Positions 5,937 to 11,548 of a DNA stretch of 15,142 nucleotides are shown one piece after another. Within the stretch, counting starts at the first letter, position 1; each line of letters opens with the position of its first letter. The stretch comes from JBBRYW01 sp038237235 (GTDB lineage: Bacteria > Actinomycetota > Thermoleophilia > Gaiellales > Gaiellaceae): positions 1 to 15,142 of the forward strand of contig JBBRYW010000072.1 of assembly GCA_038237235.1 (NCBI GenBank), given 5' to 3'. The notes below the pieces were generated by a model that ran no database searches, was not told where the DNA came from, and was given only the letters and a program-made list of their open reading frames with translations. Made by a program: the position numbers and the translations under genes.

Positions 5937-6572
5937 CTACCCTTCCCCCTCGGCAACCTCGGCCGCGGCGCCCTCCGGCTCGGCGTCGACTGCCTCGTCG
6001 GCGGGGACGCCGGACGTGGCGCGTGCCGCTCTCCTCGCCGCGGCCTGGTCGCGGCGGCGCGCCTTCTTGCCTCGCGGCGAAGCCGACTCGTCGTCCCGAA
6101 GTGCCTGCACCGTTCCGCCTGCCGCCTCGATCTTCTTGCGGGCGGTCGCGGAGAACCGGTGGGCTACGACGGTCAGCCGCTTCTTCAGCTCCCCCTCCCC
6201 AAGGATCTTGACGTCGGTGCGCGTGTTCTTGATCAATCCCGCCGAGACGAGCGCGTCGACAGTGACCTCCGCACCGTCGTCGAAGCGATCGAGGTCGCGC
6301 ACGTTAACCGGAATTGTCGACGTTCGATGCGGGCCGATCGGCATCGCGTCGGCCGAGGTCGCGCCTCGCTGCTTGCCGAGCCGCATGTAGATGGGCATCT
6401 GCCCACCCTCGAAGCCGGCGCGCATCTTGTGCGAGCCGGAGCGCGACTTCTGGCCCTTGAGACCTCGACCGGAGTAGCGTCCCTTGCCGGAGCCCAGCCC
6501 GCGGCCGATGCGCTTGCGAGCCCGGCGCGGGCTCGCAGGCTTGAGGTTGGAAAGGTTCAGCTCGTCGGGCAT
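5937..6572 (-). CDS. rplO: 50S ribosomal protein L15 with long C-terminal tail
   Basis: L15 binds 23S rRNA late in 50S assembly. Family features are the Gly/Arg-rich N-terminus with KRIGRGLGSGKGRYSGRGLK (20-39), GFEGGQMPIYMRLGKQRG (53-70), and the C-terminal domain to about residue 157 (FSATARKKIEAAGGTVQAL). Family members are usually near 145-150 residues; this one has 211. The extra 54 residues are a basic patch (RGKKARRRDQAAARRAAR) followed by an acidic Ala/Glu end (ADEAVDAEPEGAAAEVAEGE), probably disordered. The ATG at 6570-6572 overlaps the rpmD stop by one base (TGATG). secY follows after 4 bases. Confidence 0.95.
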   Translation of the reverse strand: MPDELNLSNLKPASPRRARKRIGRGLGSGKGRYSGRGLKGQKSRSGSHKMRAGFEGGQMPIYMRLGKQRGATSADAMPIGPHRTSTIPVNVRDLDRFDDGAEVTVDALVSAGLIKNTRTDVKILGEGELKKRLTVVAHRFSATARKKIEAAGGTVQALRDDESASPRGKKARRRDQAAARRAARATSGVPADEAVDAEPEGAAAEVAEGEG

Positions 6573-6760
6573 CAGCTGCTCCCACCGTTCTCAATTCGAA
6601 CGAGATGGCGGACCTTTCTCAGCATACCGGCGAGCTGCGGGCTCTCCGCGTGCTCCACGCTTCGGCCGATCTTGCCCAGCCCGAGCGCCCGCAGCGTGCC
6701 ACGGTGTCGCTCGCTCTGTCCGATCTGGCTACGAACCTGCGTTATCCGGATCTTCGCCAT
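6572..6760 (-). CDS. rpmD: 50S ribosomal protein L30
   Basis: L30 is a small RNA-binding protein of the large subunit. The 62 residues begin MAKIRITQVRSQIGQSERHR and continue GTLRALGLGKIGRSVEHAES, the standard L30 pattern, ending RKVRHLVRIENGGSS. The ATG at 6758-6760 has GAGGAG about 6 bases upstream. Both the site and the first 32 bases of the gene lie inside the end of rpsE, in a different frame. Its stop overlaps the rplO start (TGATG). The start is fixed by the conserved KIRIT N-terminus, so the overlap appears genuine. Confidence 0.95.
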   Translation of the reverse strand: MAKIRITQVRSQIGQSERHRGTLRALGLGKIGRSVEHAESPQLAGMLRKVRHLVRIENGGSS

Positions 6761-7355
6761 CGCTCTCCTCAGCTCGACCTGCCGGAGCGTCGCTGACGAG
6801 CTCGTCCGGCGCCGCTTCAGCCGTCTCCTCCTGCTCCTCGGCGCGCTTGGCGGGCAACGGGAGCACATCTCGAATCGCGAGACCGCGGCTCGCCGCGACT
6901 TCCGCAGGGCGCCGCAAGCTCTGCAGGCCTTGCACGGTCGCCTTCGCCATGTTGATCGGGTTCGTCGTCCCGAGGCTCTTCGCGAGGATGTCCCGGATAC
7001 CGGCAAGCTCGAGCACCGCGCGAACGCCGCCTCCTGCGATCACGCCGGTGCCCTCGCTGGCCGGCCGCAGCATGACGCGCGCGGCCGAGAAGCGTCCGAG
7101 CACCTCGTGGGTGATCGTCGTGCCGTGCTTCGGCACCTGGAACAGGTTCTTCTTCGCGTCGTCGACCGCCTTGGAGATCGCGAGCGGGACCTCTCGCGCC
7201 TTGCCGTAGCCGACCCCGACGCGGTCTACCTCGTCACCGATCACGACGAGCGCGGTGAACGAGAAGCGCCTACCGCCCTTGACGACCTTGGCCACGCGAT
7301 TGATCTCGACCACGCGCTCCTTGAGCTCTCTGGACTCCGCAACGTTGGTCGCCAT
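6729..7355 (-). CDS. rpsE: 30S ribosomal protein S5 with acidic C-terminal tail
   Basis: S5 shapes the mRNA entry side of the 30S subunit and affects decoding accuracy. The 208 residues include the N-terminal RNA-binding domain (VVEINRVAKVVKGGRRFSFT, then ALVVIGDEVDRVGVGYGKAR) and the C-terminal domain (SEGTGVIAGGGVRAVLELAG, SLGTTNPINMAKATVQGL). The core ends near 165. The remaining 43 or so residues are strongly acidic (EEQEETAEAAPDELVSDAPA, then EESDGEDPDNAGS) and probably unstructured. The last ten codons and stop are overprinted on the start of rpmD (32-base overlap). The ATG at 7353-7355 shares a base with the rplR stop (TGATG). Confidence 0.96.
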   Translation of the reverse strand: MATNVAESRELKERVVEINRVAKVVKGGRRFSFTALVVIGDEVDRVGVGYGKAREVPLAISKAVDDAKKNLFQVPKHGTTITHEVLGRFSAARVMLRPASEGTGVIAGGGVRAVLELAGIRDILAKSLGTTNPINMAKATVQGLQSLRRPAEVAASRGLAIRDVLPLPAKRAEEQEETAEAAPDELVSDAPAGRAEESDGEDPDNAGS

Positions 7356-7711
7356 CAGAAGGTCAAGCCCCCCTCTCGCGCGCCGTCGGCCAGCGCCTTC
7401 ACTCGCCCGTGATACAGGTAACCCGCGCGATCGAAGACGACCCGCTCGATATCAGCCTTGCCGGCGTTCGCGGCCAGCAGCTTGCCGACCTCCGTCGCCT
7501 GCTCGATCTTCGTGCCCTTGAACGACTTCTTGAGATTGGTCCAGCTGGCGGAGGCCAGGGTCCGGCCCTCGAGATCGTCGACGAGCTGGCACGAGATGCC
7601 CTTGTTCGAGCGGAAGACGACGAGACGCGGCCGCTCGACCGTGCCCGAGATGCGGCCGCGGACGCGGCGATGCCGGCGAGCGCGTGCCATCGGCTTGGTC
7701 AGCGCGACCAT
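7355..7711 (-). CDS. rplR: 50S ribosomal protein L18
   Basis: L18 binds 5S rRNA and, with L5, attaches it to the 50S subunit. The 118 residues have the basic N-terminus (ARARRHRRVRGRISGTVERP), then RLVVFRSNKGISCQLVDDLE, the middle segment KIEQATEVGKLLAANAGKAD and the conserved end VVFDRAGYLYHGRVKALADG with AREGGLTF. The start is ATG at 7709-7711, overlapping the rplF stop by one base (TAATG). An inner ATG at residue 8 is possible but less consistent with the overlap pattern. Its stop overlaps the rpsE start. Confidence 0.96.
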   Translation of the reverse strand: MVALTKPMARARRHRRVRGRISGTVERPRLVVFRSNKGISCQLVDDLEGRTLASASWTNLKKSFKGTKIEQATEVGKLLAANAGKADIERVVFDRAGYLYHGRVKALADGAREGGLTF

Positions 7712-8244
7712 TAGGCGCGCTTACCTACCTTCCGCCTCACGTACTCGCCCTGGTAGCGGATGCCCTTGCCCTTGTACGGCTCGGGCGGTCGCACAGAGCG
7801 CACCTCTGCGGCCGTCTGGCCGACCTGCTGCTTGTCGATGCCCTTGACGACGATTTGATTTGGCGCGGGCACCTCGAATTCGATCCCGTCACGCGGCTGC
7901 ATCACAACCGAGTGGGAATAACCGACGTTGAGCTCCAGGGCGGTTCCGCGCAATGCTGCGCGGTAGCCGACGCCCTGCAGCTCCAGCCGCTTCTCGAACC
8001 CCTTCGTGACACCTTCGACCATGTTCGCGACAAGCGTCCGCGTCAGCCCATGAAGCGCGCGATCCTCGCTGCGCTCGCTCGGCCGCGTGACGGACAACTC
8101 GCCTTCGCCCTGCGCGATCTGCATGCGAGCAGGGACTGCCTGCTCGAGCTCGCCAAGAGGCCCGTTCACGGTAACGCGGCCAGGGGCCAGCGCCACAGAC
8201 ACGCTGCTCGGAACTTCGATCGGCCTCTTTCCAATCCGGCTCAT
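7711..8244 (-). CDS. rplF: 50S ribosomal protein L6
   Basis: L6 lies near the GTPase-associated region of the 50S subunit. The 177 residues match family length and begin MSRIGKRPIEVPSSVSVALA. They contain two similar RNA-binding halves, with LELQGVGYRAALRGTALELN and GYSHSVVMQPRDGIEFEVP, and end with the conserved PEPYKGKGIRYQGEYVRRKV. The ATG at 8242-8244 lies 40 bases after rpsH; only a weak AAGAG site precedes it. The stop overlaps the rplR start. Confidence 0.97.
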   Translation of the reverse strand: MSRIGKRPIEVPSSVSVALAPGRVTVNGPLGELEQAVPARMQIAQGEGELSVTRPSERSEDRALHGLTRTLVANMVEGVTKGFEKRLELQGVGYRAALRGTALELNVGYSHSVVMQPRDGIEFEVPAPNQIVVKGIDKQQVGQTAAEVRSVRPPEPYKGKGIRYQGEYVRRKVGKRA

Positions 8245-8265
8245 TGCTCTTCAGTTTCTCTCGCC

Positions 8266-8289
8266 GGTGAAAACCGCCAGGCTTTCACC
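8266..8289 (-). repeat. Inverted repeat spanning the rpsH stop codon
   Basis: GGTGAAA (8266-8272) and TTTCACC (8283-8289) form a 7-bp stem with a 10-base loop. The stem includes the rpsH TGA. No T-run follows on the minus strand, so it is not a terminator. It lies in the 40-base gap before rplF, the largest gap inside the spc part other than near map. Function, if any, is unknown. Confidence 0.3.
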
Positions 8290-8716
8290 AGATATGACAA
8301 ATGACCTCGCCACCGATCCCGCGCTCCTGCGCAGTCCGGCTCGTGACGAGGCCCGTGGAGGTGGACAGGATAGCGGTGCCCAGGCCTCCGAGGACACGCG
8401 GCAGACGATCTTTTCCCGCGTAGATGCGTCGTCCCGGCTTCGAGATGCGGCGAAGGTCGGTAATGACCCGCTCGCGGTTGCGACCGAACTTCAGCTCGAT
8501 CACGAGAATGTCGTAGCTGAGCGCGTCAGGCTCCCCTGCGGAGCCCTTCCGGTCCGCCCCTTTCTCGACGTGGTAGCCGACGATGTACCCCTCGTCCTTC
8601 AGGATGCGCGCGATCGACTCCTTCATGCGGGAAGTCGGCATCTGGGCCGTGTCGTGCATCGCCTTGTTGGCGTTGCGGATGCGGGTGAGCATGTCTGCGA
8701 TCGGATCGGTCAGCAT
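8285..8716 (-). CDS. rpsH: 30S ribosomal protein S8
   Basis: S8 is a primary binder of the 16S central domain and in E. coli also represses the spc operon. The 143 residues begin MLTDPIADMLTRIRNANKAM and include PTSRMKESIARILKDEGYI and RRISKPGRRIYAGKDRLPRV. They end with the RNA-binding signature GLGTAILSTSTGLVTSRTAQ and ERGIGGEVICHIW. Its length is slightly above the usual 130, because of an insert around YHVEKGADRKGSAGEPDALS (48-67). The ATG at 8714-8716 has GGGAGAG as ribosome-binding site. rpsN ends 10 bases upstream. Confidence 0.97.
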   Translation of the reverse strand: MLTDPIADMLTRIRNANKAMHDTAQMPTSRMKESIARILKDEGYIVGYHVEKGADRKGSAGEPDALSYDILVIELKFGRNRERVITDLRRISKPGRRIYAGKDRLPRVLGGLGTAILSTSTGLVTSRTAQERGIGGEVICHIW

Positions 8717-8726
8717 CTGACTCTCC

Positions 8727-8912
8727 CTACCACGAGCTCTTCGTCATCCCGGGGATGGCGCCCTGGTGCGCAAGCTCGCGCAGGCAGATTCGGCAGAGCC
8801 CGAACTTGCGGAACACGGCACGGGGTCTACCGCAGCGGTTGCAGCGCGTGTACTCCCGCACCTTGAAGCGCTGCGGGCGAGCTGCCTTGGCGATCAATGA
8901 CTTCTTGGCCAC
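8727..8912 (-). CDS. rpsN: 30S ribosomal protein S14, zinc-binding short type
   Basis: This 61-residue S14 is the short zinc form, often called rpsZ or type Z. Ligands are C24, C27, C40 and C43 in TRCNRCGRPRAVFRKFGLCR and the ICL that follows. It starts MAKKSLIAKAARPQRFKVRE and ends IPGMTKSSW, as in the family. S14 helps assemble the 30S head. The GTG at 8910-8912 overlaps the rplE stop (TAGTG). A complete AAGGAGG (8925-8931) lies 12 bases upstream inside rplE, slightly far but strong. Confidence 0.97.
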   Translation of the reverse strand: MAKKSLIAKAARPQRFKVREYTRCNRCGRPRAVFRKFGLCRICLRELAHQGAIPGMTKSSW

Positions 8913-9517
8913 TAGTTGATGTTTCCTCCTTCTGCGGCGAACGGCAGGCCGAGCCCGCGAAGGAGCGCGAAAGCCTGGTCGTCCGTCGTCGCCGTGGTCG
9001 TGATCGCCACATCCAGGCCGCGAACGGTCGCGACGTCGTCGTAGTCGATCTCGGGAAAGATGATCTGCTCGCGGATTCCGAGCGAGTAGTTGCCGCGCCC
9101 GTCGAACGAGCCCGGGTTGAGCCCGCGGAAGTCTCGGATCCGCGGCAGTGCGACGGAGACGAGGCGGTCGAGAAACTCGTACATTCTCGTCCCGCGAAGC
9201 GTGACGCGCGCGCCGATCGGCATGCCCTCGCGAAGCTTGAAGCTCGCGATCGATCTTCGCGCCCGCCGAATCTGGGCTCGCTGCCCGGCGATCGTGCTCA
9301 GCTCAGCAGCCGCGGAGTCCAGTGCCTTCGCGTCCGTTTTCGCCTCCCCGACGCCCATGTTCAGCGTAATCTTGGCGACACGCGGCACCTGCATCACCGA
9401 CGGAAGCTCGAGCTGCTCCTTGAGCTCGCTGCGCAGCTCCTGTTCGTAACGCGTCTTGAGACGCGGCACGTAGGCACCTGCCCCGTTGCCGTTGCCAGTC
9501 TTCCGCGCGCGGGCCAC
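8912..9517 (-). CDS. rplE: 50S ribosomal protein L5
   Basis: L5 binds 5S rRNA in the central protuberance and contacts S13 and P-site tRNA. With the GTG start at 9515-9517 it has 201 residues. It opens with a short Gly/Asn-containing leader (VARARKTGNGNGAGAYVPRL) before the family core: ELPSVMQVPRVAKITLNMGV, IRRARRSIASFKLREGMPIG, VTLRGTRMYEFLDRLVSVAL, and GRGNYSLGIREQIIFPEIDY. The GTG overlaps the rplX stop (TAGTG), so the twelve further upstream codons in the same frame are rejected. The leader is longer than usual; actual initiation near YVPRL cannot be fully excluded. Confidence 0.95.
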   Translation of the reverse strand: MARARKTGNGNGAGAYVPRLKTRYEQELRSELKEQLELPSVMQVPRVAKITLNMGVGEAKTDAKALDSAAAELSTIAGQRAQIRRARRSIASFKLREGMPIGARVTLRGTRMYEFLDRLVSVALPRIRDFRGLNPGSFDGRGNYSLGIREQIIFPEIDYDDVATVRGLDVAITTTATTDDQAFALLRGLGLPFAAEGGNIN

Positions 9518-9885
9518 TAGTCGATCTCCTGGCCGCAGTCGGCGCGGCGGCATACGCGAATTCGGCGCTGCTCGCCTTTGAGCTCCTTGAGCACGATCCC
9601 GACCCGGGTCGCGCGCCTACAGGTCGGGCAGACGATCATGACGTTCGAAACCGGCAGCGGAGCCGGCCGGGCGATCACGCCGCCCGGGGTCATCTGCTGC
9701 TGACCCATCCGACTGGAGTTGGTGATCGGGCGCGGCTTGGTATGCCGTTTGACGAGATTGAGGTTCTCGACGATCACGCGGCGCTTGGCCGGCAGCGACT
9801 CGAGGACGCGGCCCTGCTTGCCGCGGTCCTTCCCGCTCAAGACCTGGACGAGATCGCCCTTCTTGATTCTCATCGTCTGCGCCAT
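9517..9885 (-). CDS. rplX: 50S ribosomal protein L24
   Basis: L24 is one of the two initiators of 50S assembly and lies near the tunnel exit. The 122 residues carry the KOW motif MRIKKGDLVQVLSGKDRGKQ and GRVLESLPAKRRVIVENLNL (5-44). A C-terminal knuckle follows with C86, C89 (CPTCRRATRVG), C112 and C117 (CRRADCG). The second pair is spaced by four residues rather than the more usual two. The ATG at 9883-9885 shares a base with the rplN stop (TGATG). A perfect GGAGGTG (9891-9897) lies 5 bases upstream. An inner ATG at residue 5 is the only alternative. Confidence 0.96.
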   Translation of the reverse strand: MAQTMRIKKGDLVQVLSGKDRGKQGRVLESLPAKRRVIVENLNLVKRHTKPRPITNSSRMGQQQMTPGGVIARPAPLPVSNVMIVCPTCRRATRVGIVLKELKGEQRRIRVCRRADCGQEID

Positions 9886-10253
9886 CAGAGCACCTCCGGA
9901 GCAAGGCTCACGATTTTCATGAAGTTCTTCTCGCGCAACTCACGTGCGACGGGGCCGAAGATCCGCGTTCCGCGCGGGTTTCGCGCGCTATCGATGATGA
10001 CGGCTGCGTTCTCGTCGAAGGCGATCTGGCTGCCATCGTTCCGACCGTAGGGCTTCTTCGTCCGCACGACGACGGCGCGCACCACCTCACCCTTCTTGAC
10101 GGTTCCCTGCGGGGTCGCCGTCTTCACGGTGCCGACGATGATGTCGCCGACGTGCGCGTAGCGGCGGTGCGAGCCACCCATGACGCGGATGCAGAGGAGC
10201 GTTCGGGCGCCCGTGTTGTCCGCAACGCGAAGTCGAGATTCCTGCTGAATCAT
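9885..10253 (-). CDS. rplN: 50S ribosomal protein L14
   Basis: L14 forms intersubunit bridges next to 16S helix 44. The 122 residues match the family exactly: MIQQESRLRVADNTGARTLL, then CIRVMGGSHRRYAHVGDIIV, VKKGEVVRAVVVRTKKPYGR and the ending NPRGTRIFGPVARELREKNF with MKIVSLAPEVL. The start is the ATG at 10251-10253; seven further upstream codons in frame overlap rpsQ and do not belong to the family. It begins only 4 bases after the rpsQ stop, so the S10 and spc parts are not separated here. The stop overlaps the rplX start. Confidence 0.97.
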   Translation of the reverse strand: MIQQESRLRVADNTGARTLLCIRVMGGSHRRYAHVGDIIVGTVKTATPQGTVKKGEVVRAVVVRTKKPYGRNDGSQIAFDENAAVIIDSARNPRGTRIFGPVARELREKNFMKIVSLAPEVL

Positions 10254-10257
10254 CGCT

Positions 10258-10911
10258 CTACCTTGCCGCCTCAACGATTTCTGCCAGGCGCCAGGTCTTC
10301 GTCTTCGACAGGGGTCGCGTCTCCACGATGCGGACGAGGTCTCCGACCTTGGCGGCGTTCTGCTCGTCGTGGGCGTGGTACTTGCTCGAGCGGCGAACGA
10401 CCTTCTTGTAGCGCCGGTGCGCCTTGATCGTGTCGACCTTCACGACGATCGTCTTGTCCATCGCGCTCGAGACGACGACCCCGCGACGCTCCTGGGTTCG
10501 CCCGCGCTCTCCCTCGGGCTTGGGCAGGCGGACGATCGGCCGGCGGCTCGCCGGCTTCTCTCGCGCCACCGCGGGCCGCTGGCGTCGCAGCGGCCGAGGC
10601 AGACGCTTCTTGGTACGCCGAAGCTCCCGCGGAGCTGCGCCGGCGGGAGGCTCGACCGGGGCAACTTCGCCGGTCGGGGCGACGTCCGCGACAGGCACCT
10701 CGGCCTCGGGTTGCGCTTCTGCGGCAGGCACCTCGGCGACATCGGCCGGAGCGTCGACGACAACCGGCGTGTCCGCCGGGGCGGCGGACGAATCGTCGGA
10801 AGCCGCGGCGGCTTCTGCGCTCGATGGGTCGACGGTCGGCGCCTCGGCCTCGACTGCAGGCTCGCTCCCGGCGCTACTCGCTTCCTCGGCTGGCTTTGTC
10901 TCTTCGGTCAT
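10258..10911 (-). CDS. rpsQ: 30S ribosomal protein S17 with long N-terminal extension
   Basis: The C-terminal 80 residues (about 138-217) are a normal S17, an OB-fold binder of 16S rRNA: ERRGVVVSSAMDKTIVVKVD, HRRYKKVVRRSSKYHAHDEQ, VGDLVRIVETRPLSKTKTWR. The family is usually 80-95 residues; this protein has 217. Residues 1-94 are Ala/Glu/Pro/Val-rich, with 21 acidic residues and only one basic residue (K6). Residues 95-137 are basic and Pro-rich. The ATG at 10909-10911 has GAGAGGT upstream and begins 5 bases after the rpmC stop, so the extension fills the whole interval. No internal start fits the core better. Mycobacterial S17 also has an N-terminal extension, but a shorter one. Confidence 0.93.
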   Translation of the reverse strand: MTEETKPAEEASSAGSEPAVEAEAPTVDPSSAEAAAASDDSSAAPADTPVVVDAPADVAEVPAAEAQPEAEVPVADVAPTGEVAPVEPPAGAAPRELRRTKKRLPRPLRRQRPAVAREKPASRRPIVRLPKPEGERGRTQERRGVVVSSAMDKTIVVKVDTIKAHRRYKKVVRRSSKYHAHDEQNAAKVGDLVRIVETRPLSKTKTWRLAEIVEAAR

Positions 10912-10916
10912 TCGCG

Positions 10917-11117
10917 TTACCTCTCCCGGCGCGTGATGCGCTCGGTCTGGACGGTCAGGATGCGGGCGATGTCGCGCTTCGCGCCCGTCAGGCGCGCCGT
11001 GTTCTCGAGCGAGCCCGTGCCGGCCTGGAAGCGCAGGTTGAAGAGCTCCTGGCGGCGCTCCTCCAACTGGTGCTCCAGCTCGTCATCGGTCAGATCTCGT
11101 AGTTCCTTTGCCTTCAT
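10917..11117 (-). CDS. rpmC: 50S ribosomal protein L29
   Basis: L29 is a two-helix protein at the peptide tunnel exit near the docking site for trigger factor and SRP. The 66 residues begin MKAKELRDLTDDELEHQLEE and continue RRQELFNLRFQAGTGSLENT, then TGAKRDIARILTVQTERITR, the expected pattern. ATG 11115-11117 is chosen because AGGG lies 6 bases before it. An ATG two codons earlier (11121-11123) directly abuts that AGGG and is less likely. rplP ends 8 bases upstream; rpsQ begins 5 bases downstream. Confidence 0.95.
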   Translation of the reverse strand: MKAKELRDLTDDELEHQLEERRQELFNLRFQAGTGSLENTARLTGAKRDIARILTVQTERITRRER

Positions 11118-11125
11118 CTCCATCC

Positions 11126-11548
11126 CTATTCGAAGAGGTCAGCCTCGCGCTTCACGAACCTCGTCTTCACCGGCAGCTTCGAGCCGGCTAGGCGCAGTGC
11201 CTCTCGTGCGAGCGGCTCGGGGACGCCGGCCAGCTCGAACATGACGCGCCCGGGCTTGACGACCGCAACCCAGTGTTCCGGCGAGCCCTTACCGGAGCCC
11301 ATCCGCGTCTCGGCCGGCTTCTGCGTCACCGACTTGTCCGGGAAGACGTTGATCCACACCTTACCGCCACGCTTGATCCTGCGCGTCATCGCGATTCGGG
11401 CCGCCTCGATCTGACGGTTGGTCACCCATGCCGCCTCGAGCGACTTGAGCCCGAAGTCCCCGTAGTGAACCGACGTCTGGCCTTTGGCCAGGCCGGCACG
11501 TCGTCCGCGGTGGACCTTGCGAAACTTCGTCTTGCGCGGGAGGAGCAT
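11126..11548 (-). CDS. rplP: 50S ribosomal protein L16
   Basis: L16 lines the A-site tRNA channel and is needed late in 50S maturation. The 140 residues are canonical: MLLPRKTKFRKVHRGRRAGL, then YGDFGLKSLEAAWVTNRQIE, IKRGGKVWINVFPDKSVTQK and the loop RMGSGKGSPEHWVAVVKPGR. R82 corresponds to the arginine that is hydroxylated in E. coli L16. The ATG at 11546-11548 shares one base with the rpsC stop (TGATG). Confidence 0.97.
   Translation of the reverse strand: MLLPRKTKFRKVHRGRRAGLAKGQTSVHYGDFGLKSLEAAWVTNRQIEAARIAMTRRIKRGGKVWINVFPDKSVTQKPAETRMGSGKGSPEHWVAVVKPGRVMFELAGVPEPLAREALRLAGSKLPVKTRFVKREADLFE

Noticed and set aside
5853..7412. Plus-strand open frame of 519 codons
   Set aside because: It lies opposite rplO, rpmD and rpsE, all certain; its composition is typical of mirror frames and nothing in it is recognisable.
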